A stretch of DNA of 64,000 nt. Source: Linum tenue. Taxonomy: Eukaryota; Streptophyta; Magnoliopsida; Malpighiales; Linaceae. Within the stretch, counting starts at the first letter, position 1, and each line of letters opens with the position of its first letter. Position numbers and translations under genes: made by a program. Under the pieces are notes generated by a model. That model saw only the letters and a list, made by a program, of their open reading frames with translations, had not been told where the DNA came from and did not search any database. Location of the stretch: positions 61,052,877 through 61,116,876 of the forward strand of contig CAMGYJ010000008.1 in NCBI GenBank assembly GCA_946122785.1, read 5' to 3'. Shown in pieces: positions 22,828 to 34,327 of the stretch.

Positions 22828-24162
22828 ATTAATTTGTGGTGTAGTTTAGTGTGAGTCATGGACGATGATAATAAATTTCTTTTGAAATTGTCTTATGTAG
22901 GGATGTTTGTTTGTTTTAACCACCACCGACAAACTTGCATCTTCGAGGTGTGTTTGTTGTGTGACGAGACTAGTGCATCTTTCGAGTGGTTGTTTGATGC
23001 GTTTAGTCATTGCATGGATCAGAAGCTCCAAACCACCATCTTCACCGATCAGGATGCAGCCATGGCCAAAGCACTTCGAAATGAGTGGCCCCGCGTCTCT
23101 CATACATTATGTACGAGACACATTTAAATAAATGTGAAGAAGCATTTTAAGAAGGACAAAGCTGTTTGGAATAAGCTACAAATTTACCTCACTTTCTTAT
23201 TCTACACGATCGACAGTGAGGCTGAATTCGACATTGCATGGAAGGACGGACATGCTTGATGAATTCTTCTGTGACATTGCATCATCTACTTGGCTTCCGA
23301 AACCAATGATGTTCATGTTGGCTTAGGAGTCAATTCATCGCTGGTATGTTGACAGCTCAGGCCAGAGAATCCGGCAATGCATCGGTACGACATTTTCTGA
23401 AACCAAATCATCAGCTGGATCAATTTTTTGTACACTTTAACAGGTGCGACATTAGTGTTTCTATGAATACTATTTACAATTTTTATGAATTCCGGTTGTA
23501 TGAGTTGTGAATATTCATCTGTATGTTTTCAACTGCAGCTTGGTAGAGGATAAGAGATTCAAGGAGAGGACTCTTGACTTTGAAGCCATTAATCAGGTTC
23601 CCGCCAACTCCTAGCCATTTAGTAGGATCCTCAAGCAAGCTGCTGAGATTTACCCTACTCGATGTATAGTGAAACCACTGCCATGTTGAATAAGCTTGCC
23701 ACAAAACTTTCTGTAGCTGATGATGAAGTGTATGAGAAGTGGATGACAGCACTATCTAAAATGTGCAAGTCGGCATACCATTCAAGTGGATGAAACTGGT
23801 AAGCACACACATTTGTTCGCTTCATAATATATGTTTGTACAGTTTTTGAATATAGAGATATTTACTGACGAATATTAACTACTTTGGTTCTTAATATGAC
23901 TTATCTGTAATAGGGGATCCCAATCATTAATTGCCCTGACCATGAAGCAAAAGCAAAATTCACAGAGTCATGCTCGAGAAAGGTAGAAGTCAAGAAATGA
24001 GAAAGCCCGGGATAAGAAGAAGATTCAGTATGCCAAGCAACTTAAGGAGTTGGAGATTCTGTAACAAGTTCCCGATTCTCAACGTGGTGGGGGAGAAATC
24101 GATGATGGGGAAGAGGACCTCATAGATCTACTTTCCTTGTAGTTGGTTAGATTTGTCTTCTT

Positions 24163-24802
24163 CATTGTAGTCAAAAGCACGATTCTACCTAGAAGCGGAA
24201 AAATGGTAAAATCATAAAGCGTAGAATCAAAGCATAAAAGCGTAAGTTTTTGACACATACTGTAAAATAGCTAAAGATTTGTTAAGTACGACATATACTA
24301 ATACTACGTAAAGTATGAATCTACAGAATTTAGATTAATAAATACCTGCAATGCATATCTAAAGTAGAGCAACTCATAGCATCTTAACAATAAGTTCATA
24401 ACAACACATTTTAAAAATAAGCCCCCTTCCCCTCTATGCTATTTTATTTGGGAAGAGCCTAGCTGGTGAATTAGATTACTCTATTGAAGCTGAGAATGCA
24501 TCCAAGTACCTAGTATGTATCTTTTAATCTCAAATATATCACATTGTTGGTAATTTACCTTTAAAATATACCTTTTATAATTAAATTCACGAAAAGAATA
24601 CCCATTTAGTGAACTAGAGGCGTAAAAGCGTAAAGCGTTTTGGTGAACTAGAAGCGTAAAAGCGTAAGTTTTAATCTTTAAAGCGCAATTAAGTCCGATT
24701 TTATACACTAAAGATTTTATGTGGAAACGAAAGCGTTTTGGTGGGCCTAGAATTGTAAAACCGTAAGTTTTTAAGTTTTAAATCGCGATTTTGACTGCAT
24801 TG
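24163..24802. mobile_element. hAT MITE, 640 bp, related to the hAT transposon at 42791
   Basis: Left end CATTGTAGTCAAAAGCACGATT, inverted right end CAATGCAGTCAAAATCGCGATT. The 8-bp duplication GTCTTCTT is perfect at 24155-24162 and 24803-24810. The TIRs match those of the 2.65 kb hAT element at 42791-45443, so that family could have supplied the transposase. The interior is rich in AAAGCGTAA-type subterminal repeats in both orientations. Non-coding. Confidence 0.9.
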
Positions 24803-24874
24803 GTCTTCTTTACGGAAGCTTTTTGGGGGAACCAGTTGTGATATGATTTGCTATTTGATAACATATCATACTGA

Positions 24875-25195
24875 AATTGGTACAACTAGTATTTAGGGCC
24901 TTGTGAAGGCATATTAGATGTGTTGTGAACTATCATTTTGCAACATGAAACGATAGGATGTACTAGTATTCAGGGCCTTATGAAGGTATATTTGAAGTTT
25001 GTTGTGAACTATCATTTGGTAACATGAAATGATAATATGTATTAGTATTGAGGGCCTTTTGAAGGCATATTAGATGTGTTTATAACTAAAATTCCAGTAA
25101 CGAGAAACCTTTTATGTATTGGTATTCATTTCACTGTGAAGTCATATCAGAAATGTTGCGACTATCATTACGCAACAAAAAATAATTCATGACAC
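24875..25195. repeat. Tandem repeat, period about 80 bp, four copies
   Basis: Each unit contains TAGTATT.AGGGCCTT.TGAAGGCATATTAGA-like text, then GTTGTGAACTATCATT and a CAACATGAAA block. Copies begin near 24880, 24962, 25040 and 25120; the last is the most diverged. No ORF. Confidence 0.8.
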
Positions 25196-25199
25196 AAAA

Positions 25200-25390
25200 T
25201 AACTACCCCCCCCCCCCACCTACAAAAACACCTACTAAATAGGGAGGTTAAACTCAAAATACTTAAACCCCCATCTGATTGAAAGACCTAACTAAGGGAG
25301 GTCAAACCCAAAATACTTACACCCCCACCTGATTAAAAGACCTACTAAATAGGGAAGGTCAAACCCAAAATACTTACACCTCCATACATG
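25200..25390. repeat. Tandem repeat, period about 63 bp, three copies
   Basis: Units hold CACCTACTAAATAGGGAGG, then AACCCAAAATACTTA and a run of C; three copies follow a poly(C) tract at 25207. It continues the repeat-rich gap between the FRS pseudogene and the Ulp1-like gene. Confidence 0.8.
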
Positions 25391-25839
25391 ACCTCCAACC
25401 CTAATTGTTCTTAGTACTTAGTTAGTAGGCTAACAATACTTCGAGAACACAATATTCAGATATTCTGTCTCTTACCCTCTCCATCTTGCTCTTCCTTTCA
25501 CTCTGCCACCCACGTCAGTATATCGTCCCTCCTCAAGTTCCTTTCCCACAAAACCAGCCTCGCAGTAATTATTGCACGCTGCAACTCAACGTGCTCTGGG
25601 GGTCTGCTACACTGAACACCCATTCAGACAAATTGGACTCCAAAATTAGGCCCTTTCTGTCTAGCAAAGCCTCCACATAATTGAATAAGTTCATCGCCTC
25701 TGGTCCACGCACATCCTTGGCAAACTGCTTTGTGGGTTTCATGCTGTCCAACAAGAAGGTTTGGCGCTTTACGAATTTCGCAGCATAAACTAGGTAATGG
25801 TCTCTCTCAAAATTGGAAAGAACATATGTTACAGAAGAT

Positions 25840-26091
25840 TACATTCAATTCAACCCCAATCCATATTCAAGGAAACAACAAGTAACATTCAGACAACCCA
25901 GGCTAGTATTAGCATAACCCAGACTCTAGTCATATTCAAGTAATCAATAAGTAATATTCAGACAACACACACTAGTATTACAATAACCCAGACTCTAGTC
26001 ATATTCAAGGAAACAACAAGTAATATTCATACAACCCAGACTAGTATTAGAATAACCAGACTCTAGTCATATTCAAGGAAATAACAAATAA
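25840..26091. repeat. Tandem repeat with ATTCAGACAACCCAGACTAG units
   Basis: About four units of near 70 bp: CATATTCAAGGAAACAACAAG, ATTCAGACAACCCAG, CTAGTATTAGAATAACC. One more partial unit lies at 27565-27600, beyond the MULE at 26092-27555, so the MULE landed in the array. Similar text recurs at 34085-34265. Confidence 0.8.
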
Positions 26092-27555
26092 GGGTAAATT
26101 GCAAGGTTGGTCACTGAGAATACTAAAAAGGTTCATGTTTGATCACTAAAAATATTTAATTCCATTCGTGGTCACTAAAATTAGCTAAATATTTTAAATT
26201 CGGTCGCTCTCCGTCCAACTCTGTTAATTTTTGTTGATGTGGCAGTTAACTTTCATATTTGACTGTTAAATGTGTGACATGGCAATTAAAAAATTAATTT
26301 TTTTTTTTTAAATTTACACATCATTTACAACAATTAAAAAAACACTTGAAAAGACCCTTGACCCATGACCCCAAACCCGACCTTTCCCTTCTCTTGCCTC
26401 CCTTCGGCCTCCGCCCTCAAATCCTCGACACTGCCGCTCTTTCGACCGCCGCCATCAGCATTGCGCTCATCCCCTTCTTCTCCCACCCGCTTCCATTGCT
26501 TCTGTTTCCTTCCGGTGACCACTTCACCACTCTACCTCTCTTGGCCATCACTGGCAGTCCTATACATCACCCAATCCACTAGCAACCTCAAACAGCCACC
26601 GATCAAAATTAGTAACCATTTTGAGCTGAATCGATATACAAATTGGGGATTAAAGGGAGTTGTGGAAATAGATTCCCTGAAATTGGTCAAAATTTAGGGG
26701 GTGGGGGGGTGGGGGGGGGGGGAACCAAAGAGGGAGGGGGTAGAAATAAAACATTTGATTAAAGGGTTTAAATCAAAAGGGAGGTGCATTCGATCTGAAT
26801 CTCCCATGGCGACTTCATGGATGTAAGGAAGCAAACTTTAAAGGGTTGAAATCCAAAGGGAGGTGCATTCGATCCGAATCTCCCATGGCGGTTTCGTGGA
26901 GGTGAGGAAGCAAATTGGTCCGACGAGAAGATTAATCGATGACGGAGCAGGCTCATGTCCATCAAGCAGTTTCTCCTTCTAGATTCTTCTTCTCCTTGAG
27001 CCCTTTCTACCCTGCTTCTTATTTGGATCCCATGGAAAATAAAGTATAATCAAGGAAAATAAAGTGTAGATCCGATCCGTCTCTCGCATGGCGGTTTCGA
27101 TTTCAAGGAGTCACATGGAGAAGAAAGCAAAAGCAATAAAAATCAAATGTAGAAGAGTTTAAGAGAATGAGTGATCGCGTCGCAGATTGTGGCGTTGCGA
27201 GGGGAAGGCTGGCCGCAGGGGTCTTTGACCGTGGTGGTCGGAGGATTGGAGGGCTGAGGCTGGAGGGAGGCAAGAGAAGGGAAAGGTATGGTTTGGGTCA
27301 AAGGTCTTCTTTAAGTAAATGATGTGGTAAAAAAATAAATTTATTTTCTAAATAATTTTTAATTGACATGTCACACTTTTAACGGTCAACTAGGAGAGAT
27401 GACTGCCACATCAGCAAAAGTTAACAGAGTTGGACGGAGAGTGGCCAAATTTGAAATATTTAACTAATTATAATGACCACAAATGGAATTAAATATTTTA
27501 AGTGACCAAACGTAACTTTTTTAGTAATCCAGTGACCAATCTTTTAATTTACCCC
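26092..27555. mobile_element. Non-autonomous MULE with long TIRs and gene-like core
   Basis: Left end GGGTAAATTGCAAGGTTGGT and right end TTTTAATTTACCCC are arms of an inverted repeat over about 200 bp (matching pieces GTCCAACTCTGTTAA and TTAACAGAGTTGGAC). The flanks AACAAATAA (26083-26091) and AATAAATAA (27556-27564) are a 9-bp duplication with one mismatch, as expected for MULEs. The core (26360-27300) is GC-rich, contains a tandem direct duplication of about 77 bp (26762 and 26839) and poly(G), and reads as Ser/Pro-rich fragments. This may be captured host sequence, a Pack-MULE. Confidence 0.8.
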
Positions 27556-28565
27556 AATAAATAATATTCTAACAAACCAGACTAGTACTAGAATAACCTA
27601 AATTTGTGTTAATTAAATACTACAGTCACATAATTGCATCCTTGGAAGTCGGGAGTTTCAAATACTGGATCTTGATCCAACATGGCAAAGGTCTCATCCA
27701 GTAGACTGGTAGTACTTTTTGCTCCGCTCTTTCAATTAGCATTTGCCTTGTCCTTGTATTCATTGAACACAAAAACTTGTCAAGAAATGCAAGACCGCGG
27801 TTACTCATGACATTTCATTCAATTGTAATTACTGCAAAATTCGTAGGGAAGATGCCTTTTGTCAGATTCTCATTCTTCATGACATCCTGGTCGTTCAGGT
27901 AGTATCCTAATGCCTCAACAACGACACGATTCATCCATGTAGCACGTATCAAATTCAGCAAATGTAACCGATACACCTTACACTTCGCAGTCTCAACAAA
28001 TTCCACAGAACTGTAAAAAGGATTAGTTAACAAACTTTCAAATAATTAAATGAAAAAATTTGGATAACATTTGAATACTTACTCCTAATCGTCCGTGGTA
28101 CTGAGAGCAAACTCAACTATCGACTGTTGCAACGGGTCCAACTTGCCAATAACAGTGCTGGAGAGGACATAATCGGATACTACTTCTGATTTCCTCTTTG
28201 ACCTCTCAAATAATGGAGTTTTCAAATTCGTTCCCCTCCATTATGTGGGTGCCAGCTCCCCCCTTTATCTTCAATAAGCACCTCCACCATTGGTGCTGAA
28301 GGAGCACTACTTGGAACACGATTTCTTCTCTTGTAAGTAACTGGAGCCTTACTCGGCTCCTTGACCTGCCAAGTGGGCTCCACAAAGGCTGAATCCTTGA
28401 CCTGTGGAATGGGGTCCACAAAGGGTGACTCCTTGTCCAGCGGAATGGGCTCCATAAAGGATGACTCCTCCTACACAAAGGGCGAAGGAGGCTCCACAAT
28501 GCACCTCCTTCGTCACCTCCTTTGGTAGCTTAGTTGCCTTCTTCTTAGTCTTATCATTGTCGTGC

Positions 28566-28576
28566 CTCTTCTTCTT

Positions 28577-28608
<32 letters not shown>
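28566..28608. repeat. CTT trinucleotide microsatellite
   Basis: About fourteen CTT repeats, which encode a poly-Lys tract on the minus strand inside the Ulp1-like gene. Confidence 0.95.
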
Positions 28609-28639
28609 ATAAATCAGCCAAATATCATCCAACATGTAT

Positions 28640-31600
28640 TACAGGAAAATGTAACTAACTGGGAAAGGTAAGGAGATTCAAATTGATCTACACCAGTCGA
28701 GTAGTGTGGTAGCTGAGGAGATTGGATGCTCTAGTACTGGGGAGATGATTACTCCAACGATCACACCTAGTGCTCTACCATCTACATAGACTTGGTGAAT
28801 GGGGTTAGACCTCAAGATGTACAGGCTTCGTCACTGCCAAAATTGAAAAATTCATTTGCTGTTATTTGTGCAAAACCACCAGTAATAATCAAGCCAATTC
28901 CTATTAAAGATGGACATGAAGGACTAAGAAGTGGAAAAGGGCTGCTCCAGCAACTCAACTTACAAGATGAGTGTCCTTGTATGGGATGCAAGGGGCTTTA
29001 ATGGCCCCTTGAAGAAGCATGATGCCTTGCCGGATTATCTTTGTAGGCATCATGTACAGTTGTTTTTAGTAGTAGAGACTAGACTCTAGAGTACAGAAAA
29101 TAAATGCTAAAAAGATTCTGGATAAGTTTCTGGGTTTCCAGTTTATTGATAACTATAGCAAGAACTCACTAGGGCGCATTTGGGTTGCTTGGAGTGATGA
29201 GGTGAAGATCAGTATGTTAGAGGAAGTTTAGTTCTACATTCATATGTTGGTCTCAATTGCTAACATGGACAAATTCTTTTTTACAGTTGTCTATGGTTCA
29301 AATGAGGAAAGACATTGTGAAGGCATGTATGGTAGATTGCATGGTAAAATGGTGCAGGGGTATCCTTGGATTGTTTGTGGAGACTTTAATGCATTTATGC
29401 ATCTGAATGATGCAGTGCCAGTGGCCCCCTATTACTTCCAGTATGATGGATTTTCGTGTATGGGTTGCTGATATGGAGCTGATAGATCATAAAGCATTAG
29501 GTCCCCTGCTAACCTGGTCTAATCAGCAGCAAGAAAGGCTTATAGCAAGAAAGCTTGGTCGTGAGATGGTGAATTAGGATTGGTTGAGTCAATTTCCGGA
29601 TTGTGTGGTCGGGTTTCTCCCTCCGGATCACTGTGGTATGTTGGTGAAGCCTAGAGTTCCTAAGAAAACCTATCCTAAACCGTTTAGATTCTTTGATATG
29701 TGGATTGCACATGAAACATATCCAAGACTTGTTAAAGGGGGTTGAGACCAACCAGAAGATCGTTGGGTTCTAGCAGGGGTCAAAAGAAAGCTCAAGCAAA
29801 CTAAGTTTGTGCTCAAATAGCTAAACAAGGAGGCATTCTATGACATAAGAGGTAGGACTAAATTTGTTGTTGAGAAGATGAAAGTTTCACAATTAGAAGC
29901 CCTTTCGAATTCGTGTCCCAACTCATATGCTGAGGAAGCTAGGTGTACAAAGGAGTGGCAATTTCTTTAGCAAGTTGAAGAGAGTTTTCTTAAGCAAAAA
30001 TCATGCATCAATTGGCTTACTCTTGGGGATTCAAACACAAATTTCTTTCACACGTCAGTTAGAATCCACCAAGCTAGAAAACATATCATAAAATTAGTAT
30101 TGGATTTAGGTGTGGAAGTGACACAGGTTGAAGAGATAGCATAGGAGGTTGTTGATTACTATCAGAAGCTTTTTGGTACTATTAACCCTATTGTGAAACA
30201 TGACTTTGTGTACTTGGAGAAACAGATTAGGAAGAGGTTGAGTGAGGAGGAAGGCAGGTTCATATGTCAATCTGTGACTGCTGAAGAGATTCTTATTGCT
30301 GTTTTTGAGATGGATCCTACAAAAAGTCCAGGTCCGGATGGATGTACTGTTGGCTTTTATTAGAAAAGCTGGCAGATTGTTGGAAAGTCAATATTGGCTA
30401 GAATCCAAGAACTTTTCTCTATGGGGAGACTGCCACAAGGTATGAATACTACCTCACTTACCGTTTGCGCTAAGTGCCCCAATGCTATGACTTTGAATTA
30501 CTATGGACCAATAGCCTGTATAAATGTTCTCTATAAGATTATGTCTAAGGTAATATCAAATAGAATTAAGGATGTATGACCTAGTGTGCTTTGTTTAAAT
30601 CAGTCGGCTTTCATCAAGGGTAGAAGTATACTGGAGAATATTCTAATGACACAGGAGCTGTGTCAGAGTTACAACAAAAATGGTATTGCATCCAGAAGTG
30701 CAGTCAAAGTGGATTTAAACAAAGCTTTTCTTGTTGTGAAGTTCATGCATTTCTCCCAGAAGTTCATCAACTGGATACAAGTTTGTTTATCCTCTGCAAC
30801 TTTTAGTGTATCAATCCATGGGAATTTGTTTGGTAATTTTGAAGCGAAGCAAGGAGTGAGACAAGGTGATCCCTTGTCTCCATATCTATTTACTATTGTC
30901 ATGGAGGTTCTCTCCTCTATGCTTGATAACACAGCTAGGGAGGGCAACATGCCTTACCATCCTTAGTGTAAATCTGTGGGTCTAATTCATCTCTGTTTTT
31001 CGAATGACCTACTTATTTTCATTGAGGGATCTGTTCATGCACTAGAATGTGTCAAGAGGGTTATGGAGGGTAGTTATCATAAATGGTCATAAACCTATTC
31101 AATTTGTACAAAATGGTCACAATACTTAATTTTGCACGTTTTGGTAATAAAGGTTTGAGCGAATAACGAAATGATAAATCCGTCCAATTTCGTTCCAAAT
31201 TCCGTCCTAATCGCCCCGTCAGCATGACACGTTAGTATAAATATTAATTAAAAAAATAGTTAACCAGCCCACTTAACCTAGTAATTCAAACGGCCGGAAC
31301 AAACCCTTTACCCATGTGGACTATTACCCCCAAATCGAGCTTTGCGGGAAAGCCAGACCAGAAGTCGCGAGGAGAGGGGGTGATTTGAGATTCTCCTACC
31401 GTCGACAACCAGACCTCCTCCAATCGATTTGTCCGCCGTCCTCCTCCTCGCTAGCGCTACTCCAACCGATTCGTCCACCATCCTCATCCTCGTCGGCGCT
31501 CCTCCCCTCGATTCGTTCGTCGGCTGAACTGCGGGAGGTGGGGTGATTCATCTTCCGCTGCTGAACAGTCCCAGCTAATTAGCCTCCATCCTCCTCTTTG

Positions 31601-33511
31601 ACAAGAAGATCTTCCTCTTGATGATTTAAAGAATCCAGCCACTGATATAAGAGGGAGCAGTAGTTAGAAGCATTGAAAGAATCGTAATGGAGACAGATTT
31701 GTACCGCAAAAGGGAGGAAGAGATGGGAAGGTAAATGGCGGCGAACCAATTAAAGGAAGGAGAAAGGGGGATTTGGTTTTGAAATCAAGAGGCGAGGTGG
31801 GTTTTAGAGATGCAAATCTATAAATAAAAAAACAGATGGGGAGGTTGGTTCTGGGAGAAGGTAACCATTGTCCATGGTGATGGGGAGGTGGAGATTTGTT
31901 TTCGAAGAAATTGTGAGTGGGTCTTAAAGTTTGGGTGGGTGGAGTTGAGCCCAGACGGTTGGTTAGATGATTTCTTTTATTAATATAATTGCTGACTTGG
32001 ATTGTTGACCGGTCAAATTTAACAGAAATTTAGATGGAAATGGACGGAATGACCTCTTTGTTATTCACTCAAACTAATTTGACTGAAACGTGCAAAATTA
32101 AAGGTTTGTGACCGTTTTGTACAAAGTGCAAAGGTTTGTGACCATTTATGATAATTACCCGGGTTCTGGAAAAATTTGTGCTTATGTCAGGATTGGTTGG
32201 CAATACTCAGAAAACTTAGGTGTTCTTTGGGGGAGAGTTAGAAGCGGATAAAAGGGTTGTTGTGCATTTTACTAGTTTTAAAGAGGGCACTTTCCCTGTT
32301 CGATATCTTGGGCTCCCTTTATTCAATAGAAAGTTATCAAGCAGTGACTATGAGATTCTTGTTCATAAGATTACTAGTAAGCTTCGTTCTTGGAAAGCCT
32401 CTACCCTCTGTTATGCAGGTAGGGTTCAACTGGTGGCTTTTGTCATTTATGCACTTGTACAATTTTGTATGACCATATTCGTGCTTCCTAAGCAGATTAT
32501 TCTGAGAATCCAGAAAGTTCAGACTTCTTTTGGCATAGTGATGGAACAGGCAAAGCTAAGGTAGTGTGGAAGTTTATTGCTCAGGCAAAGAAGGAGGCGG
32601 CTTAGGCCTTAAAGATCTCCAAACATGGAATGTGGCGTGTGTGGCACGTTTTTTATGGATCATTTTAATGCAGGGAGGAAGTTTTTGGGTGGCTTGGGTT
32701 ACCAGGTATCGACTGCGAGGGTGATCAATTTGGGAACTTCAAACTAATTTTGTTGGTTCATGAGTTTGGAAGAGCCTACTTAAGATCAGACCTTGGTTCC
32801 AGCTTTGTTTCACGACTCAAGGGCCATGGCAAGTGTTTTGGGAAGGCCAACATATGGTGAAGTTCTCATGTAAGAAAATATGGCACTCTATTCAATCTAA
32901 GCAACATATGGTTGAGTGGCATAAAGTTTTGTGGGAAAAGTTCTGTGTCCCAAGATACAAATTACTTACTTGGTTAGTAATACTTGGTAGAATAAAAACT
33001 AGAGATAAGCTTTTGGAGTGGGGAATCATTGACAGTGATGAATGTATTCTTTGTGGGGGATCAAGAGAAACAAGAGATCATCTATTTTTCTGTTGTCCAT
33101 ATTCTACAGATGTTCTTTTGAAGCTCTTCCCAACTATTCCGAGCTGGCTTGTGACATGGCAGGGCTGTTTGGAGCAGATTTGTTCAATAACAAGGCAACA
33201 AGGTGAGAAGGGATTGCTTTATGGAGCAGTTTGGTGTTGGGTTGTAAGGATGCTCTGGAAGGAAAGAAATACCAGAGTGTTTGGCTTGCAATCCCGAACT
33301 AGTCAGGTGCTTCTTCATGATATACGAGAGGAAATATACTTGTATAGCTTAGGTAATAACCAATTTAGTATGATTTCGCCCGCTAGTCTATTGTACTGGA
33401 GGTAGGCAGTGATATCAGTTCCCATGTATGTATGGACCAATTTTTTTTTCATGGCCTTGATCATTTATGATCAAACGAAGCTATAAAAGGGATACCCAAT
33501 TACAAAAAAAA
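28640..33511 (+). mobile_element. L1-like LINE, decayed, split by a MULE
   Basis: Plus-strand order: endonuclease remnants (29240-29650: VYGSNEER, YPWIVCGDFNAF, PPDHCG); linker (NWLTLGDSNTNFFH, 30010-30050); reverse transcriptase (KSPGPDG near 30325; NQSAFIKGRSI 30600; KVDLNKAF; GVRQGDPLSPYLF 30856; FSNDLLIF near 30997, where the active-site box should read .ADDL); and a zf-RVT tail (32833-33405) with ECILCGG..ETRDHLFFCC. Several in-frame stops. A MULE cuts the RT at 31068-32160. The 3' end is an A-run at 33504-33511. The 5' end is not fixed because no TSD was found. Confidence 0.85.
31068..32160. mobile_element. Non-autonomous MULE inside the LINE RT
   Basis: Left end GGGTAGTTATCATAAATGGT, inverted right end GGGTAATTATCATAAATGGT; the TIR homology runs over 100 bp. 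Flanks GGGTTATGGA (31058-31067) and GGGTTCTGGA (32161-32170) are a 10-bp duplication with one mismatch. The core 31310-31950 is GC-rich and holds a 76-codon frame with a repeated SICPPSSSS/SIRPPSSSS-like motif, possibly captured coding DNA. Omitting the element rejoins LINE coding sequence. Confidence 0.88.
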
Positions 33512-34084
33512 TTCAACAACTTTTGCATCCACTTTCAAGACAGCTAAACATTGCTCGGCACACTGGGGCTCCTCTCTTCCACCATTGAAAGCCGTACCTT
33601 CCACTTAATGAACATGGACTCACTTATGCACTTCAACACCTTAAGCTACAAGTATGTGTAAATATTTTAGTTCATACAATCTACCTTAATCTAGTATGTA
33701 GACATAAATTAAATAAGAACCTTATCTTCCTCTAAACGCTCCATGTCATCCTTTTCCCACCAAGAAGAGTTGTAAAACTCAAGAGGAGCCTGTGTGCTGC
33801 TCTGGCCGTTTTATCCAACAGAACCACCAAACTTCTGGCGGACTTTAGCTCTTGTCATTATTAAACCAACTATCCCTCCACTGCCCCTGTTGTGGATGGC
33901 TTCGACAACCTTGGTCTCTTGATCCTTGGACCAGTAGCTGCAGGTTGGGGTGATGGAATTCCCCGCACCTTTGACCTTCAGAAAATCCAACAAATGGAGC
34001 TACAAAATAACAATTAAAAACCAATTGTCAAAACATGCACGAATAAGTAATATTAAGCATGACACAGACAAGTATTCAACAAAC

Positions 34085-34265
34085 ACAAACACATGTTAAA
34101 ACATCGAGAGTCATATTCATACAACCATTGTCTTACTCAGACAACCCAGAATCATATTCAAACATTGCAGATACATATTCAAACACAACATACACATATT
34201 CAGAGCACGCAGATAAATATTGAAACAGCCCATACTCATATTCAGAAAACCCAGAGTCATTTTAT
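34085..34265. repeat. Short repeat array, ATTCAAACAACCCAGA units
   Basis: About seven units of near 26-30 bp carrying CATATTCA.ACA and CCCAGA. They resemble the array at 25840-26091, and the two arrays bracket the Ulp1-like gene, as subterminal repeats of a CACTA-type element might. No CACTA terminus was found next to either. Confidence 0.6.
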
Positions 34266-34327
34266 TTGGAGTATGAAGAATTTTTCTTAATTGTTTTGGT
34301 TCGTGATGCAACTACGTTGAAGGTAGA

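Larger units (their letters stand above)
19733..22900 (+). mobile_element. FRS intron with Athila-like retroelement fragment
   Basis: The intron donor is GTATGT at 19733 and the acceptor TATGTAG ends at 22900. Inside, 20548-20615 matches, on the opposite strand, the stretch 37557-37625 of the Athila-like element (GTAACATCGTTC.. then GAGGGCAATGTCGA.. then a GTGTGGGGG tract). This marks a 3' internal region of the same family, oriented plus. Frames from 19926-20370 are broken. The segment 20620-22860 would cover the 3' non-coding part and possibly LTR, but no clear TSD or second LTR was found, so exact ends are not set. Mostly non-coding. Confidence 0.6.
16150..24140 (+). pseudogene. FAR1-related (FRS) MULE-type transposase gene broken by insertions
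   Basis: A FAR1 domain begins near 16175, is split by a MITE at codons for DDCYSFYS, and continues to RNGFVVTNFSNTHNHEL (17160-17220). The frame shifts near 17060. A solo LTR splits the next stretch at 17521. Beyond it (19612-19732) the MULE domain starts (FDTTYRTNKAYRPLG). An intron with donor at 19733 and acceptor ending at 22900 holds an Athila-like fragment; the next exon (from 22901) reads FNHHRQT, CLLCDETSASFEWLF and IFTDQDAAMAKAL, then a stop near 23125. Decayed downstream pieces (FEAINQVPANS, ILKQAAEIYPT) reach about 24140. FRS proteins are light-signalling regulators derived from MULE transposases. This copy cannot make a full protein. Confidence 0.8.
25490..34010 (-). pseudogene. 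Transposon-type Ulp1 (C48) protease-like gene, interrupted
   Basis: Minus-strand exon-like pieces share one style. An N-terminal piece at 34000-33720 contains FGGSVG and QAPLEFYNSSWWEKDD. Middle pieces at about 28600-28210 include a Lys-rich tract and 13-residue FVEPIPLDKES-type repeats. A piece at 28205-28085 has LDPLQQSIVEFALS. A piece at 28030-27815 has LNLIRATWMNRVVVEALGYYLND, the substrate-side motif that precedes Ulp1 domains in plant transposons. A piece at 25800-25570 has DHYLVYAAKF and LLDSMKP, which could supply the catalytic His and Asp; the Cys motif was not seen. MULE and LINE insertions separate the pieces. Such proteases ride on CACTA and MULE elements. Gene structure is inferred. 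Confidence 0.5.

Noticed and set aside
24177..24800. Regularly spaced AAAGCGTAA words as a CRISPR-like array
   Set aside because: Spacing and orientation vary and they are subterminal repeats of a hAT MITE in a plant genome.
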